Assembly: GCA_021785515.1 (NCBI GenBank)
Contig: JAJYEX010000008.1
Coordinates: 62,001 to 126,000, forward strand
DNA: 64,000 nucleotides
Origin: Pseudomonadota bacterium
GTDB taxonomy: Bacteria > Pseudomonadota > Gammaproteobacteria > Acidiferrobacterales > UBA6901
Reading direction: 5' to 3'
A program made the translations under genes and the position numbers. Under the pieces are notes generated by a model that was given only the letters and a program-made list of their open reading frames with translations, was not told the DNA's origin and did no database searches. Positions 28,581 through 36,456 of the stretch are shown in pieces (positions within the stretch are counted from its first letter, which is position 1; each line of letters opens with the position of its first letter).

Positions 28581-29294
28581 ATGCCTTACACGGTTAGTGC
28601 TAGCCGCAAGCAGTTGGAAGAACGGTTAATCGAAATCACCAAGCGGTTGCGGCGTGCGGACAAAAACGGAGTTCCTCCTGAATTGAGGGAGTATGCAATT
28701 GCGGCTGCCATATTTCTATCCCATGCCGAAGTTGAAAACTTTTTCGGCGACATTCTCGCCAGAATTGCGATGGCGTATAGCAATGGCGTGGCGCATTCGT
28801 CTGGCCTTCCGAGTCGCCTCCGGGCCCACTTGGTTGTGGAGAAACTGAACCTGCAAAGCATTGCGGCGAAATTCTCGAACAAGACAGGAGAGCCGGCAAT
28901 TCTCGATGAGGTACAACGTTGGTTCGCTTCGCCGCTCTCTTGTCTCCTGAATGATTCGCAACCCCTTGGTGTGTTTGACGGAAAAGATATTCACGGAGAT
29001 TACGGATATCCGTCAATCAAGAATATCGAACGTGTCCTCCGGCGGGTGGGAATAGGCGATCCAGGGGGGAAGTTGAACGGAACAGCGAAAAGAGACGTAA
29101 TGAGCTTGCTTGAGTCGGTCGGCGACCTGCGAATAGCACTGGCTCATAGCGCGTCGCTTCCAGGGATTAGCTGTTGCGACGTCATCGATAAGTTGTCTGA
29201 TCTGAAAGCCTTTGTGGCGGCTATGGACCGCACACTCTATTTTCACGTTAGAAGCAGTCTTCCAGATTCAGCATGGAAGGCAAATGTATGTTAG
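28581..29294 (+). CDS. HEPN-domain protein (MAE_28990/RiboL-PSP-HEPN-like), putative RNase
   Basis: The protein is 237 residues from ATG 28581 and almost entirely helical. It contains an R-x4-H motif, Arg184-IALA-His189, the catalytic signature of HEPN ribonucleases. Residue patterns such as AAAIFLSHAEVENFFGDIL match the HEPN type commonly paired with DUF262. HEPN toxins cut RNA in abortive infection. The tight coupling suggests a two-gene sensor-effector pair. The function has not been shown. Confidence 0.7.
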   Translation: MPYTVSASRKQLEERLIEITKRLRRADKNGVPPELREYAIAAAIFLSHAEVENFFGDILARIAMAYSNGVAHSSGLPSRLRAHLVVEKLNLQSIAAKFSNKTGEPAILDEVQRWFASPLSCLLNDSQPLGVFDGKDIHGDYGYPSIKNIERVLRRVGIGDPGGKLNGTAKRDVMSLLESVGDLRIALAHSASLPGISCCDVIDKLSDLKAFVAAMDRTLYFHVRSSLPDSAWKANVC

Positions 29295-29350
29295 TGGTAA
29301 GCGTCCGGTAGCCACACCCTAGACCTCCCACCCCAGTTGCGTTACTTCTG

Positions 29351-29408
29351 CGTGTCCTAATGATAACGGACACGGTCACCGTGTCCATGAGGATAGAAGA
29401 TGGACACG
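29351..29408. repeat. Four alternating CGTGTCC/GGACACG boxes
   Basis: CGTGTCC occurs at 29351-29357 and 29380-29386, and its complement GGACACG at 29368-29374 and 29402-29408. The inner pair forms a perfect 19-bp palindrome GGACACGGTCACCGTGTCC (29368-29386). The outer arms 29380-29388 and 29400-29408 pair over 9 bp. They could be operator sites or alternative hairpins after the HEPN gene. Confidence 0.6.
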
Positions 29409-29535
29409 ACCAGCAAGGCAATAGCAAAACGGCACGACCACGGCCTATCGAGACGGCCACGGCGGCGACGTCCCCCCACATTTGAGTAGCACCCCGATTT
29501 AGAGTCCAATCATCAACCAGGACAGGAGATTGGAC

Positions 29536-29799
29536 ATGAAGAAGCGATTCAACGATGAACAGATCATCGGCTTTTTGCGCGAGGCCGATGCCGGCATACC
29601 GGTGAAGGAATTGTGTCGAAAGCACGGGTTCTCGGAAGCAAGCTATTACCTGTGGCGCGGCAAGTTCGGCGGGATGGACGTGTCCGATGCCAAGCGTCTG
29701 AAGGCCCTCGAAGCCGAGAACGCCAAGCTCAAGAAGCTCCTTGCCGAAGCCATGCTGGAAAAGGAGGTCACCCGCGAGGTCTTACGAAAAAAGTGGTAA
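29536..29799 (+). CDS. IS3-family OrfA
   Basis: The protein is 87 residues from ATG 29536, preceded by AGGAG. It has a helix-turn-helix ([27 protein letters not shown]) and a leucine-zipper-like helix ([20 protein letters not shown]), which bind the IS ends and mediate oligomerisation. It ends just after the A6G slippery site. Confidence 0.92.
   Translation: MKKRFNDEQIIGFLREADAGIPVKELCRKHGFSEASYYLWRGKFGGMDVSDAKRLKALEAENAKLKKLLAEAMLEKEVTREVLRKKW
29787..29793 (+). promoter_or_regulatory. A6G -1 frameshift site for OrfAB
   Basis: AAAAAAG near the end of orfA is the classical IS3-family slippery heptamer. The orfB frame is -1 relative to orfA and open across this point. Confidence 0.8.
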
Positions 29800-30641
29800 C
29801 GGCACCGCAGCGTCGAGCCGTGGTGCGGACCATGATGGACAAGGGGCTCTCTGAGCGTCATGCGCTGCGGGTCGTGAAGATGAGTGCCAGCAGCTTCCGC
29901 TACCAAGGCGCCCCGGATCGCAATAGGACGTTACGCGCTCAGATTGTGACCCTGGCACAGCGCCACCGTCGCTATGGTGCCGGGATGATCTACTTGAAGC
30001 TCCGCCAGGCAGGGCTCCTCGTCAACCACAAGCGGGTGGACCGGCTCTATGCGCAGGAGAAGCTGCAATTGAAGCGTCGCAAACGCAAGAAGGTGCCGGT
30101 TGGCGATCGGCAGCCCTTGGTCAGACCACAGCTCCCGAACGAGGTCTGGTCGATGGATTTTGTCTTCGACCGCAGTAGTAATGGACGCGTGATCAAGAGC
30201 CTCGCCGTTGTCGATGATGCGACCCATGAGGCCGTCCTGGTCAGACCGGAAAGGGCCATCGGCGGCCTGGCGGTGACGCGCATCCTCGAAGCACTTGCCA
30301 TCAAGCGCGGTCTACCGAAAGTGATCCGTACAGATAACGGCAAGGAATTCTGCGGTCGTGCCATGCTCACCTGGGCGCATCAACGCGGTGTTGCCTTACG
30401 CCTCATCGAGCCCGGCAAGCCTAACCAGAACGCCTACATCGAATCGTTCAACGGGCGGTTCCGCGATGAATGTCTCAACGAACACTGGTTCCTGAATCTA
30501 GAACATGCCCGGGCCATCATCGAGACTTGGCGGCGCGAGTACAACGAGGAGCGACCGAAGAAGGCGCTGAATGGTCTCACCCCGGCAGAGTACGCAAGAC
30601 AACTGACAGCAAAACTAGCTACAGTGGCAACCGGACTCTAG
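29793..30641 (+). CDS. IS3-family OrfB transposase (DDE)
   Basis: The protein is about 282 residues if started at GTG 29793, and is normally made as a fusion with OrfA. It has an rve integrase core with the DDE triad: [20 protein letters not shown] and [13 protein letters not shown]. The C-terminal [22 protein letters not shown] segment is standard. It appears intact. Confidence 0.92.
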   Translation: MVTAPQRRAVVRTMMDKGLSERHALRVVKMSASSFRYQGAPDRNRTLRAQIVTLAQRHRRYGAGMIYLKLRQAGLLVNHKRVDRLYAQEKLQLKRRKRKKVPVGDRQPLVRPQLPNEVWSMDFVFDRSSNGRVIKSLAVVDDATHEAVLVRPERAIGGLAVTRILEALAIKRGLPKVIRTDNGKEFCGRAMLTWAHQRGVALRLIEPGKPNQNAYIESFNGRFRDECLNEHWFLNLEHARAIIETWRREYNEERPKKALNGLTPAEYARQLTAKLATVATGL

Positions 30642-30650
30642 ATGGAAGTG

Positions 30651-31019
30651 CTACTCAGGATGGGGGGACGTCGGCTGGATAGCATTTTCGTACTCCATCA
30701 GGAGAAGTTTCATCGCGTCGACCCCGGCAATCTCGGGCGAGCGCAGCTTCCCGCTGAGCGTTAGCGTCGTCCTTTCCTGATAGGATTCAGCAGAAAATCC
30801 AAAGGTGTTGAGTCCGAAGTGATACCAGAAATCGCAGCCGCCGATTTCCATGACGAAGTGCAGCGTGGTTTGGGGCTTTCGGCCGGGCTTACGGTGGCGG
30901 GCCATGGCACCTCCTCGGTCCTTGATAACTGGGCAATGCGCTTTCGATCGCGGCAGATCTTCGTCTCCATCGGGAGCAGCATTCTCCGGCATCGGTGGTA
31001 GATCTGACGCATCCCTCAA
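30651..31019 (-). CDS. Hypothetical protein, C-terminus altered by the IS3 insertion
   Basis: The likely start is the MARHRKPGRKPQTTLHFVMEIGGCDFWYHFGLNTFGFSAESY segment, at ATG 30905. Its last codons (PTSPHPE) lie inside the IS3 end. With the IS and one ACGT removed, the frame continues as PTSPPWPSR and stops, so only a short tail changed. I do not recognise the family. It has a basic N-terminus and a mixed alpha/beta composition. Confidence 0.45.
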   Translation of the reverse strand: MRDASDLPPMPENAAPDGDEDLPRSKAHCPVIKDRGGAMARHRKPGRKPQTTLHFVMEIGGCDFWYHFGLNTFGFSAESYQERTTLTLSGKLRSPEIAGVDAMKLLLMEYENAIQPTSPHPE

Positions 31020-31681
31020 TACCAGAAATTGCTGGCGCGGGGAATGCGATGAGATTGGAGGAGGTGACTCTGCGTAGAGGCTGGGATGGGTTGAAGATGG
31101 ATGACCTACTGGTGTGTAGGGCGAGGCCTGGCGGCCATCGTGCGATCGTGATTCGAATCACAATCTTCTCTGGTCTAATTAATGGAACACGCCACCCTTG
31201 GCCGAAACGCCCTGCGGGCCGCTCCCGCGGTTTCATTCTTGTCCCCGGTGGCCCAGTCGCAGTGTTCCGGTTGTCCCAGTGTCCCGGTCTCGCTGTCCCG
31301 GCCGGAACACTCTGTGCGTCTGTTGTCATCGAGATCCGTCCCATTCCCGGTCAAAACCCATGTAAGGCGCAGTCGCAGAAGGTAATGTGCCCGGGACACA
31401 TGTCGAGCTTGTCAGCGGACCTTGGGCCCAGAATAGGTCGCTTCGCAACGCGGCTTGCGCGTTGTATGCCGGGGGCCTCGACGGGGCTGCTTAGCTCGCC
31501 AAAAGCGCTCGCTAAGCTGGCCGTCTCGGCCCTCGTTCCGCTGCCGTTCCTGAGGAAGGAGGGCGCTTCCAGGACTGCGGCGCGGTCGTCGAAGCAGTCA
31601 AAGCAGCTGTCCAATCGCTGCCTCCGACCTTCTGATATACAAGCTAGCAGAAGGGACATCTGAAGCGCGCAGGGCAGATTC
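31020..31681. other. Region without a recognisable gene
   Basis: Long frames on both strands have no protein character. The stretch contains an inverted repeat GTGTTCCGG (31262-31270) / CCGGAACAC (31302-31310) enclosing three TGTCCC copies. Given the hsdS remnant that follows, this may be decayed restriction-system DNA. Confidence 0.45.
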
Positions 31682-31919
31682 AATGCAACCGCGCTCGGCG
31701 AACTCGTCATCGCATATCCGACGCTGCGAAAGGAACAAAAGGTTATCATTGCCAAACTCGATGAGCTGTCTGCCGAAACCCAATACCTCGAATCCCTCTG
31801 CCAGCGCAAGCTTGCCGCGCCGGGAGGCATCAAAGAAATCGCTACACCATCAAGCCTTCGCCGGGCCATTGACCCAGGACGAGAAACCATCCGCCGTAGA
31901 GTCAGTTACCCATGGCTGA
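31682..31919 (+). pseudogene. hsdS remnant (type I restriction specificity subunit C-terminus)
   Basis: One frame reads NATALGELVIAYPTLRKEQK then KLDELSAETQYLESLCQRKLAA, the end of a second HsdS target-recognition domain and its conserved helix. After a frameshift near 31825 it continues as ASKKSLHHQAFAGPL in another frame and stops at 31919. The rest of hsdS is missing. The following rhuM fragment supports the origin. Confidence 0.7.
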
Positions 31920-32580
31920 CATCACCATCTATCAGACCGAAAACGGCACGGTGGAAGTCCGGCTGGAGCAGGACACGGTGTGGCTGCGGCAGGAACAGAT
32001 GAGTGAGCTTTTCGGGCGGGAGCGGTCGGTCATCACCAAGCACCGGCGCAATGTCTTTGCCGAGGGGGAACTCGATGAAGAAAGCAATGTGCAAAATTTG
32101 CACATTTCTGGCTCGGACAAGCCGGTCAGGTTTTACAACCTCGATGTGATCATCTCGGTGGGCTATCGGGTCAAATCCCAGCAGGGTACCCGCTTCCGCC
32201 AATGGGCCACCCGTATCCTCCACGAGCATTTGACCCGGGGTTATACCCTCAACCGCCAGCGGTTGGAGACCAACGCCCGCGAGCTAGAAGCGGCGCTGCT
32301 GCTGGTGCGCAAGGCCGCGCACGGCCCGGAACTGCTGGCCGACACCGGGCGCGGAGCGGTATCGGCGTCAGGAACGTCACCCCCACCGCCGCCGGCACGC
32401 CAGCGCAACCATTCGGTGCGATTGTGTGTACAGTCCACGCGCTTTTTGCGTGGACGTCGCCCACCGCGGTTTTTCATCCCCGTGCAAAAGCGATCGAATT
32501 CCACCCCGAAACCGGTGGATTCCCGACCCGCCTATGGGCAAACCAGCGGAGTTCCCGCGGGAAAGCGGCGGAATTACTGA
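31912..32580 (+). pseudogene. RhuM-family protein, truncated
   Basis: Residues 1-148 match RhuM-family proteins (ITIYQTENGTVEVRLEQDTVW, RYYNLD-like RFYNLDVIISVGYRVKSQQG, ILHEHLTRGYTLN, GPELLADTGRG). After about 32356 the frame loses similarity and runs in low-complexity sequence to 32580. Intact RhuM has about 330 residues. RhuM genes commonly sit between hsdS and hsdR, so this is a relic of a type I R-M locus. Confidence 0.75.
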
Positions 32581-32704
32581 CCGCCGGAAACCGGGAAAGC
32601 CGTCGCTTTCCTGACTGACCTGAGCCCGTCCCGGTGGATTGCCGACCCATATATTTGCAAACCGGTGGATTCCAAACCCCCAAGTTGGTAAACCCGCGGA
32701 TTCC
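32509..32704 (+). repeat. 31-bp phased repeats (iteron-like)
   Basis: Copies of AAACCGGTGGATTCC or close variants start at 32509, 32540, 32628, 32659 and 32690. The pairs 32509/32540 and the triplet 32628/32659/32690 are each spaced exactly 31 bp. A degenerate copy starts at 32562. Three-turn phasing suggests protein binding on one DNA face, as in replication iterons or a mobilisation origin. They lie just upstream of a TraK-like gene. Confidence 0.7.
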
Positions 32705-32753
32705 TGACCCCCAATGAATTTCCGCCGAATTTCCACAGGTAGGTACTAATGAG

Positions 32754-32772
32754 GGCGGCGATTCCCGCCGCC
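32754..32772. promoter_or_regulatory. Inverted repeat at the mobilisation operon leader
   Basis: GGCGGCG and CGCCGCC form a 7-bp-arm hairpin around ATTCC. It lies 19 bp upstream of the TraK-like start codon and just before its ribosome-binding site. It could be an operator or a translational control hairpin. Confidence 0.45.
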
Positions 32773-32790
32773 AGGACGAAGGAGGGGGAA

Positions 32791-33162
32791 ATGGAAGACG
32801 GACTCAAGAAATTAAGCGAAACCTGGCGAGACGAGCTGGCCCGCCAAAGCCTGGCCGGTCGCGTGCTGGCCGAGTTCACGCACATCAAACGCTTTAGGCT
32901 CGAGAAGTGCCCGTGGCGCCGGATCGCCGAAGCGATGGGTGTCAACCCGGAATCGCTGAGACGGGCGTTCCGGACGATCAACCACAAGGTCGAGGCCGGA
33001 CAACTCATCCCGCCCCGTCCCGAACCGCGAAGCAAGCCGATAACCACAGCGCCCCGGCCGCCGGCGCCTGGTGTACCGCCGCCTCCCAGCGCCGGCGGCA
33101 GCAAGCCGGCCGGGTCAGCCGATCTGGACAAACTCAAGGAAGCCGGCATCACCTTCGAGTGA
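32791..33162 (+). CDS. TraK/MobC-like mobilisation protein
   Basis: The protein is 123 residues from ATG 32791, after GGAGGGGG. The N-terminal domain (FTHIKRFRLEKCPWRRIAEAMGVNPESLRRAFRTI) resembles the helix-turn-helix of IncP TraK and related oriT-binding proteins. The C-terminal half is Pro/Lys-rich. The next genes are ParA-like and a membrane-anchored protein, matching the traK-traL-traM order. The call rests on context and general pattern. Confidence 0.55.
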   Translation: MEDGLKKLSETWRDELARQSLAGRVLAEFTHIKRFRLEKCPWRRIAEAMGVNPESLRRAFRTINHKVEAGQLIPPRPEPRSKPITTAPRPPAPGVPPPPSAGGSKPAGSADLDKLKEAGITFE

Positions 33163-33239
33163 ACCCTGCGCGGAATTTCCGCACGGACCGCTCTATGAGG
33201 GCCGCAATTCCGCGGTGCCTATATTAAGGAGACCAGACC

Positions 33240-33968
33240 ATGGGAAAGATCGTCATCAGTGGGGGAGACAAAGGCGGTGTCGGCAAGTCGATGGCCTCGG
33301 CCCTGGCGGCCGATATCCTGATCGCCGCCGGTCAAACGCTGCTCATCATCGAAGGCGATGCAGCGATGCCGGATATTGCCCTGCGCTTCAGCACCTGCGC
33401 GCAGGTGGAAACGACCGGGGTCAACCTGAACCGCGCCGGCGACCAGGAAGCGGCCATCACCCGCTTAGGGAACGCCCTGGAGAACGCCGCAGACCAAAGA
33501 CAAGACGTCCTCATCAACCTCCCGGCCGGCAGCGCGGACACGCTCGATGATCTCGCCCCGGTGATTCGCGAGATCGCCGACGCCAGTGGGTTCACCCTGC
33601 GTGTCCTGTATTCGCTGGGCCCCCATCGCTCGTCCACCGACTCTCTCATCAAGTCGCTCACCCAGGGTCTGCTCGGCAGCGTCGATCCCGCCCACCGGAC
33701 CATCGTCTTCCCGGCATTCCTAGGCTCGCCCGCGTCATTTGATTGGCTCAAACACCCCAACCGGCCGGCGTTCATTGCCACCGGCGGCCGAGAGACGGTC
33801 GTGCCGGCCCTGCGCCCGGACACGATCCGCGACCAGGTGCTCGCCGCACCCGGCACCTTCACCGCCCTGGGCGCAAACAAGGAAGCGCTGACATTGACCG
33901 AGCGGGCCCTGTTCAAACGCTGGCTCACGCACAGCCACACGGCCATGGCGGCAGCGCTCAGCGACTAA
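33240..33968 (+). CDS. ParA/TraL-like ATPase
   Basis: The protein is 242 residues from ATG 33240, after AAGGAG. It has the deviant Walker A GGDKGGVGKS near the N-terminus and an IEGDAAMPD segment in place of the usual D-x-D-x-Q motif. It resembles TraL/MobD, ParA-like proteins of mobilisation operons, rather than chromosomal ParA, and no ParB gene follows. Confidence 0.72.
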   Translation: MGKIVISGGDKGGVGKSMASALAADILIAAGQTLLIIEGDAAMPDIALRFSTCAQVETTGVNLNRAGDQEAAITRLGNALENAADQRQDVLINLPAGSADTLDDLAPVIREIADASGFTLRVLYSLGPHRSSTDSLIKSLTQGLLGSVDPAHRTIVFPAFLGSPASFDWLKHPNRPAFIATGGRETVVPALRPDTIRDQVLAAPGTFTALGANKEALTLTERALFKRWLTHSHTAMAAALSD

Positions 33969-34021
33969 ACCCCCCCCTCGCCGGGGCCTGGTGCCCCGGC
34001 GCGACTCCCTGGAGACTGACG

Positions 34022-34780
34022 ATGACAGACAACAATCCACCACCGACCTCAGCACGCGACGCGGCACTTGCGGCCGTGCCGGCTGACCGGCGCGAAGAGG
34101 TACTTCGGCGTGCCTCCGACCTCGGCATTGGCCGGGCCGACGATGTACTCTGGTCGATCGTGGCCGCGGTCGTCGATGCCCACGCAGCCGCGCGTGCCGC
34201 CGGCCACGCCGCAACGATCGTCGAACAGGAAACCGCGGCGATTCCGGAGCGCATCTACCGCGGAACAATAAAGGCCGGCGAGGACCTGCGGGGCCAGATC
34301 ACGGCCGCGGGGGACACCGTCGGGGAAAGGTTCCTCGATGCCGCACGCGCTCAAAGCATCACACTGCAGGCGGGACTGACCGACGCGATTAGGGAGGCTG
34401 CAAAGCTTGGCGATGCCGCCCTGGCCAAGGCGATCATTGACCTCGATCGGGCAACGCTGTCACAGCGCTGCGCGAACATTGAGGAATGGCGGGCGGCCGC
34501 CGCGGTCGCGATCCAGGATGAGGTGCGTGCCGGCCTGGCCGGCCGGATGGCGAAAAGCTTTGGCCTGGTCGCGGGCGCTCTGCTGTTCGCCGCCGTGCTC
34601 GGCGCCGCCGCGGCGCTGATCGTGAGCAGCCGGCTCCCGGGTCGGGTCAATAACGGCCTGCCGGCGGGCTGGCATTGGGTGCGGTCGGGTGCCTGGAACG
34701 AGATCTATATGGATGGGCCGGTGCGGACCGTTGCCGGCTGTAGCCCGGGCGATGTGTGCCTGGCCACGCGCGCCCGGTAA
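34022..34780 (+). CDS. Membrane-anchored mobilisation-operon protein (TraM-like position)
   Basis: The protein is 252 residues from ATG 34022, after a GGAGACTGACG stretch. A long alanine-rich helical cytoplasmic part is followed by one transmembrane helix (about 178-202). A short C-terminal domain with two cysteines (AGCSPGDVCLA) follows. It occupies the traM place after the TraK-like and TraL-like genes. No specific motif identifies it. Confidence 0.5.
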   Translation: MTDNNPPPTSARDAALAAVPADRREEVLRRASDLGIGRADDVLWSIVAAVVDAHAAARAAGHAATIVEQETAAIPERIYRGTIKAGEDLRGQITAAGDTVGERFLDAARAQSITLQAGLTDAIREAAKLGDAALAKAIIDLDRATLSQRCANIEEWRAAAAVAIQDEVRAGLAGRMAKSFGLVAGALLFAAVLGAAAALIVSSRLPGRVNNGLPAGWHWVRSGAWNEIYMDGPVRTVAGCSPGDVCLATRAR

Positions 34781-35383
34781 GATTTCCTCTCTGCCACGCA
34801 GGCACGGCCATCGACGACGTGGTCGACGGGCGACATCGCCGTATCAGATCGGGGGATCTTGGGAGTTCTTGTCATTCGTTGCTGCGTTCGCGGATGCATT
34901 CAGACCCTTCAATCTGAATCAGGGGCGATTCAGCACCGACCCCTTCAGTACCACGGAACGAGGGCCGCGGGCGTGCGCTTAGCGAAGCGAAGCCACTGCC
35001 CGAGGCGCGGGGAATAGGCGCGTAGCGCGCGGCGAAGCCGCCTATTTCCCTGCCCGAGTTCCGCGACGAAGCCTGGCAAAATTTCCGACTGAATTCCGTT
35101 CCGATACAAGGAGGTATCGCATCCCAGTCTGCACATAACCCTGCAACCTCGTTGCAGTGGAAAACCGACGGAAAATTCCAGTCGGAAAGTATTTTCCGGC
35201 GGGAATTTCCGTCCAAAAGAGGAAATTTTCCGTCTCAAGGAACCGCCGAAGGCGGCCCGGCAGGGCGTTCCGGCCTCGTCGCATTTCTTTACACCTCTAG
35301 CCATTTGGATCCACCGATTCTTGATGCAGGCTACGGATAGAAAGGTTTACACATATCTATAACTGGTGGTATTTTTATCCACC
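34781..35383. other. Noncoding region with inverted repeats
   Basis: No gene-like frame is seen in this 603-bp stretch. The centre (about 34970-35060) has dense GCG/CGC repeats. Between 35167 and 35234 lies an inverted repeat, and several GGAAAATTCC-like motifs recur. It could be an origin, a centromere-like site or operator DNA. Confidence 0.5.
35167..35234. repeat. GACGGAAAATT inverted repeat
   Basis: GACGGAAAATT at 35167-35177 is matched by AATTTTCCGTC at 35224-35234. Between them are further related motifs such as TCGGAAAGT and GGGAATTTCCGTC. The cluster resembles multiple binding sites of one protein. Confidence 0.5.
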
Positions 35384-35384
35384 A
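35364..35384. promoter_or_regulatory. Inverted repeat overlapping the AbiEi start codon
   Basis: TGGTGG and CCACCA flank TATTTTTAT, and the last base of the right arm is the A of the ATG at 35384. AbiEi antitoxins repress their own promoters by binding inverted repeats, so this is a plausible operator. Confidence 0.5.
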
Positions 35385-35992
35385 TGGATCACGCTCAGAC
35401 TTGGCGAAAAGCCGAGGCGGTTTTCAAAAAACACGGGGGGATGTTGCGCACTTCCCGCGCCATTGCGCTTGGGGTCCATCCCCGTACGCTCTATGGACTC
35501 CGCGATGCCGGTCGAATTCAGCAAGTCACACGAGGTCTGTACCGGCTGGCGGCACTGCCGGAACTAGGTAACCCGGATCTCGCTGCCGTGGCCTCCCGCA
35601 TCCCACAGGGCGTTGTATGCCTCATTTCGGCCCTGGCGCTCCACGGAATAACGACACAGATTCCGCACCAGGTTGATGTGGCGGTACCCCGTGGTACAAA
35701 ACAACCCCGGCTCGACTTTCCCCCGATCCGGCTCGTTCGTCTGTCAGACCAACTCTACCAGGCAGGTATTGAAACGCATGCGCTCGATGGGGTAGCGGTG
35801 CGTGTCTACAGCGTGGCCAAGACCGTGGCTGATTGCTTCCGTTTTCGCAACCGCATCGGAATTGATGTCGCTGTCGAAGCGCTTAAGCTTTTCCATTCCC
35901 GCAAGAAGGCATCCATGCGCGAGCTTCTTGCATACGCGCGCCTTTGCCGGGTCGAGCGGGTCATGATGCCCTATATGGAGGCCCTCCAGTGA
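35384..35992 (+). CDS. AbiEi-family antitoxin (type IV toxin-antitoxin)
   Basis: The protein is 202 residues from ATG 35384. The N-terminal winged helix-turn-helix (GGMLRTSRAIALGVHPRTLYGLRDAGRI) and QVTRGLYRLA lead into the antitoxin domain (CLISALALHGITTQIPHQVDVAV, VYSVAKTVADCFRFR). AbiEi neutralises the nucleotidyltransferase toxin AbiEii and represses transcription. The toxin gene that overlaps its end is truncated. Confidence 0.9.
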   Translation: MDHAQTWRKAEAVFKKHGGMLRTSRAIALGVHPRTLYGLRDAGRIQQVTRGLYRLAALPELGNPDLAAVASRIPQGVVCLISALALHGITTQIPHQVDVAVPRGTKQPRLDFPPIRLVRLSDQLYQAGIETHALDGVAVRVYSVAKTVADCFRFRNRIGIDVAVEALKLFHSRKKASMRELLAYARLCRVERVMMPYMEALQ

Positions 35993-36072
35993 CCCGTCAA
36001 CCATTGGTGAACATGGCGCAATTGGTGCACCAGCGCGTACTCACGCAGGTCAAGGATACTGATCGGCCATTC
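35989..36072 (+). pseudogene. Truncated AbiEii toxin gene
   Basis: GTG 35989 overlaps the abiEi stop (GTGA). The first 28 codons (TRQPLVNMAQLVHQRVLTQVKD) match the start of AbiEii nucleotidyltransferases. After about 36072 the frame continues to 36282 without similarity. The catalytic region is absent, so no active toxin is made. Confidence 0.65.
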
Positions 36073-36314
36073 AGATGCTTGACTGCATCGGTCAGCAATG
36101 CGCTGGGTTCCTGCCTCTCAGCACCAGTTCGCGCCGAGCATCAGCAAATTGTTTCGAAGAACGCAAACGAGCCGCCAAAAAGCCATAGTAGTCTTAACTT
36201 TTGTGCGAACGACAGCTGTGAGGTAGGACACCGTAACGGTGCGTCCGATCAGAAGCGGACGTTCAACGTTGAATTTCGGTGAGCACCGACGGCTGGTGTA
36301 GTATATCACGTAAT

Positions 36315-36356
36315 TGCCCGCTTATCGGGCATTTGCCAAACGGGGGTTATCGGGCA
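36315..36356. promoter_or_regulatory. TTATCGGGCA repeats upstream of the restriction operon
   Basis: TGCCCG-CTTAT-CGGGCA (36315-36331) is a 6-bp-arm inverted repeat. Its right part TTATCGGGCA recurs at 36347-36356, 25 bp away. The site lies about 100-140 bp before the first gene of the restriction/Z1 operon, so it may be an operator. Confidence 0.45.
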
Positions 36357-36456
36357 ATCCGAGAATCGGGGTCCGACGAAAGTGCTCAAATCACAAAGAT
36401 CGCAATGCGCGTTGCGTGCGGAGCGTAAAACAAATGGCGCTCATTAAAAGTACACC

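Larger units (their letters stand above)
29472..30667 (+). mobile_element. IS3-family insertion sequence, 1196 bp, intact
   Basis: Terminal inverted repeats start CCCCCCA and share TGAGTAGCAC. The element is flanked by a 4-bp ACGT duplication at 29468-29471 and 30668-30671. It encodes OrfA and OrfB in the typical -1 relation. Confidence 0.9.

Noticed and set aside
30995-31663. 222-codon plus-strand frame between the IS3 and hsdS remnant
   Set aside because: Composition lacks domain character, and no ribosome-binding site or homology pattern is seen.
32509-32704. CRISPR array
   Set aside because: The 31-bp period arises from short 15-bp motifs with degenerate, equally short spacers, only five copies, and no cas genes. 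It fits iterons better.
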